Part shown: positions 35,131 through 36,774 of the stretch, piece after piece
How positions within the stretch are numbered: position 1 is the first letter of the stretch
Layout: the number at the start of each line of letters is the position of its first letter
Source of the DNA: Syntrophobacteraceae bacterium
GTDB taxonomy: Bacteria; Desulfobacterota; Syntrophobacteria; Syntrophobacterales; Syntrophobacteraceae
DNA: 36,774 nucleotides
Direction of reading: 5' to 3'
Assembly (NCBI GenBank): GCA_003165235.1
Contig: PLSV01000138.1
Span: forward strand, 756 to 37,529
The notes under the pieces: generated by a model
Databases searched by the model: none
What the model saw: the letters and a program-made list of their open reading frames with translations, nothing else
What the model was told of the DNA's origin: nothing
Made by a program: the position numbers and the translations under genes

Positions 35131-36315
35131 TTAGCATTGCGTGCTGACCCCGTTGAAGTCCGCTCTATCTCTCAAAGTCTCCACCATATCGGTTTTCTCC
35201 CAGGTAAAGTCGGGATCGGTCCTTCCGAAATGGCCGCCGCAGGCGGTCTTCCTGAATATCGGCCTGGCAAGCCTCAGGTACTTTATCATGTTCACCGGTT
35301 TGAAACTGAACAGATCCAGGACAATTTCCTGAATCTTCTCGTCGGAAACGCGTCCTGTGCCGAAGGTGTCAATCATCAACGAGATCGGTTCAGCCATTCC
35401 AATGCTGTATGCAACCTGAACTTCGACCCGATCCGCAAGATCGGCGGCGACAATGTTTTTGGCGACATACCTCGCCATATAGGAAGCAGTTCGGTCGACT
35501 TTGGAGGGGTCCTTGCCTGAAAAGCCGCCGCCACCGTGACTGCCTTGGCCCCCATATGTATCGGCAATGATTTTTCTTCCAGTGAGACCGCAATCCCCCA
35601 TCGGGCCGCCGACCACAAACCGCCCGGTGGTATTGATATAGTATTTGGTTTTCGAGTCGAGCAATCCCTCCGGGATCACTTTCTTTACAACCTCTTCTAT
35701 GATCGCCTCCCGCAACGCAGAGTAACTCACCTGCGGCGTGTGCTGGGCGGCGACGACTACTGTGTCCACTCTCCTTGGTTTGTGATCGAGATATTCGACC
35801 GTTACCTGGCTTTTTCCGTCAGGCCTAAGAAAATCGACTATCCCGTTTTTGCGGACTTCGGCGAGTTTTCGGGAAATCCGATGAGCGTAGTAGATCGGCA
35901 TGGGCATGAGCACAGGCGTTTCGTTGCAGGCATAGCCGAACATGAGACCCTGGTCCCCGGCGCCCTGTTCGTGTTCCTTTGTCTCGTCGACGCCCATGGC
36001 GATATCGGGCGACTGCTCGTCTATCGCGGTGAGGACCGAGCACGTTTCCCAATCGAAACCCATCGAGGAATTATTGTACCCGATGCTCCTGATCGTCTCC
36101 CTGACGATATCGGGGATGTGGACGTAGCAGCTCGTCGTGATCTCGCCGCCCACAAGGGCAAGGCCTGTAGTGACGAGCGTTTCGCAGGCCACCCTCGCCT
36201 TCCGGTCCTGTGCGATGATGGCGTCGAGCACCGAGTCCGATATCTGGTCGGCAACCTTGTCGGGATGCCCCTCGGCAACCGACTCCGAGGTAAAAAGAAA
36301 CCTGGACATACTCAT
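35131..36315 (-). CDS. metK: S-adenosylmethionine synthetase
   Basis: 394 residues. It makes SAM from methionine and ATP. Signature motifs are [29 protein letters not shown] and the glycine-rich [30 protein letters not shown] 36315 lies 9 bases behind AAGGAGG; TTG 36324 and ATG 36309 are less well placed. With ahcY it forms two steps of the SAM cycle. The ptsI stop is 40 bases upstream. Confidence 0.98.
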   Translation of the reverse strand: MSMSRFLFTSESVAEGHPDKVADQISDSVLDAIIAQDRKARVACETLVTTGLALVGGEITTSCYVHIPDIVRETIRSIGYNNSSMGFDWETCSVLTAIDEQSPDIAMGVDETKEHEQGAGDQGLMFGYACNETPVLMPMPIYYAHRISRKLAEVRKNGIVDFLRPDGKSQVTVEYLDHKPRRVDTVVVAAQHTPQVSYSALREAIIEEVVKKVIPEGLLDSKTKYYINTTGRFVVGGPMGDCGLTGRKIIADTYGGQGSHGGGGFSGKDPSKVDRTASYMARYVAKNIVAADLADRVEVQVAYSIGMAEPISLMIDTFGTGRVSDEKIQEIVLDLFSFKPVNMIKYLRLARPIFRKTACGGHFGRTDPDFTWEKTDMVETLRDRADFNGVSTQC

Positions 36316-36355
36316 ATAGACCAACCTCCTTGTAAATTATGTGCTCCTTAACGAA

Positions 36356-36774
36356 TTACGTGCTTCTCGCGAAATCTTCGGGAAAGATGGCGGCCATTTC
36401 CTTTCTGAGAAGGTATTCGCTGTCCTTCGCCGACTCTTTCAGCAGTATCTCTTTGACGAGGTCGCGGCAATAGCTGTGTCCGAGCCCCCTGATAATCTTC
36501 TTGACCCTGGGGATCACGTAGGCGTTCATGGAGATCTCATCAAGGCCGAGCCCCAGGAGTATGGGCACGTAGAGCGGCTCGCCCGCCATTTCTCCGCACA
36601 GGCAGACCTCTATCTGCCCGGCGTGCGCGTCGTCCACCGTCCTCTTGATCATCCTGAGCACCGCGGGGTGGAGCGGCTCGTAGAGATAGGAAACGTATTC
36701 GTTGATCCTGTCTATCGCCAGCGTGTACTGGATCAGGTCATTGGTGCCTATGCTGAAGAAATCGACCTCCTTGG
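36356..36774 (-). CDS. ptsI: PTS enzyme I (phosphoenolpyruvate-protein phosphotransferase), 3' part
   Basis: About 139 residues, cut by the window end. The frame enters as EVDFFSIGTNDLIQYTLAIDRINEYVSYLYEPLHPAVLRMI and continues with the active-site Cys segment IEVCLCGEMAGEPLYVPILLGLGLDEISM. This is the PEP-binding barrel of enzyme I, which takes phosphate from PEP and passes it to HPr. The last 45 residues are normal for the family. PEP synthase is less likely given the spacing of these motifs. Confidence 0.93.
   Translation of the reverse strand, partial: KEVDFFSIGTNDLIQYTLAIDRINEYVSYLYEPLHPAVLRMIKRTVDDAHAGQIEVCLCGEMAGEPLYVPILLGLGLDEISMNAYVIPRVKKIIRGLGHSYCRDLVKEILLKESAKDSEYLLRKEMAAIFPEDFARST

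Overview
The window is about 36.8 kb of bacterial chromosome with moderately high GC and mostly housekeeping genes. No 16S rRNA or other taxonomic marker is present. The gene mix suggests a Desulfobacterota / Syntrophobacter-like anaerobe: a likely UGA-encoded selenoprotein, a PhaC/PhaE-type PHA synthase, an AmmeMemoRadiSam-type radical SAM enzyme, a short-form S-adenosylhomocysteinase next to metK, and dispersed intergenic repeats of the 'ACCGCAGAGACG' and 'GTAGGGTGGGC' kinds. That assignment is inference.

Layout. (1) 1-2.7 kb: the 3' part of a pirin gene with an in-frame amber codon, convergent with a two-gene unit. The unit is an FAD oxidoreductase resembling the domain found fused to SelD, followed through an ATGA overlap by a rhodanese-ferritin-like fusion whose active-site Cys codon is TGA with a SECIS-like hairpin behind it. 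(2) 2.7-8.5 kb: a purine-rich low-complexity tract, an orphan OmpR-type regulator with a small exported protein, a divergent BaeS/BaeR-like sensor-regulator pair, and a Ser/Thr-rich protein preceded by paired CTTTACA direct repeats. (3) 8.5-9.9 kb: a degenerate HepT-like protein, an AbrB/RelE-type toxin-antitoxin pair and small palindromic repeats. (4) 9.9-18.6 kb, minus strand: a complete tryptophan operon aroF-trpE-trpG-trpD-trpC-trpF-trpB-trpA, headed by a leader peptide rich in Trp, Phe and Tyr codons and a strong attenuator. (5) 18.8-21.9 kb: phaC convergent with phaE (PhaE ends at a TAA with its likely coiled-coil tail still open behind it), then a small Cys-rich protein. (6) 22.2-30.4 kb: an EndoIII-like glycosylase, a radical SAM enzyme, a methyltransferase, ilvD, a divergent radical SAM/winged-helix protein with a consensus promoter and palindromic operator, and an exported M16 peptidase. 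(7) 30.5-32.8 kb: an ATP-grasp-like protein and a helicase-like protein, both with altered catalytic motifs. (8) 33-36.8 kb: a small coiled-coil protein, ahcY, metK and the 3' end of ptsI.

How the genes work together. The trp operon converts chorismate to tryptophan and brings its own DAHP synthase. metK and ahcY are two steps of the SAM cycle. phaC and phaE should form a two-subunit polyhydroxyalkanoate synthase. The SelD-like oxidoreductase and the Sec-rhodanese/ferritin-like protein are translationally coupled and probably act together in sulfur/selenium or peroxide chemistry. The clearest second-look items are that selenoprotein unit, the aromatic leader peptide, the degenerate helicase/ATP-grasp pair, the two other in-frame stops (pirin, PhaE) and the CTTTACA array. 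No tRNA, rRNA, CRISPR array, insertion sequence or prophage was seen.
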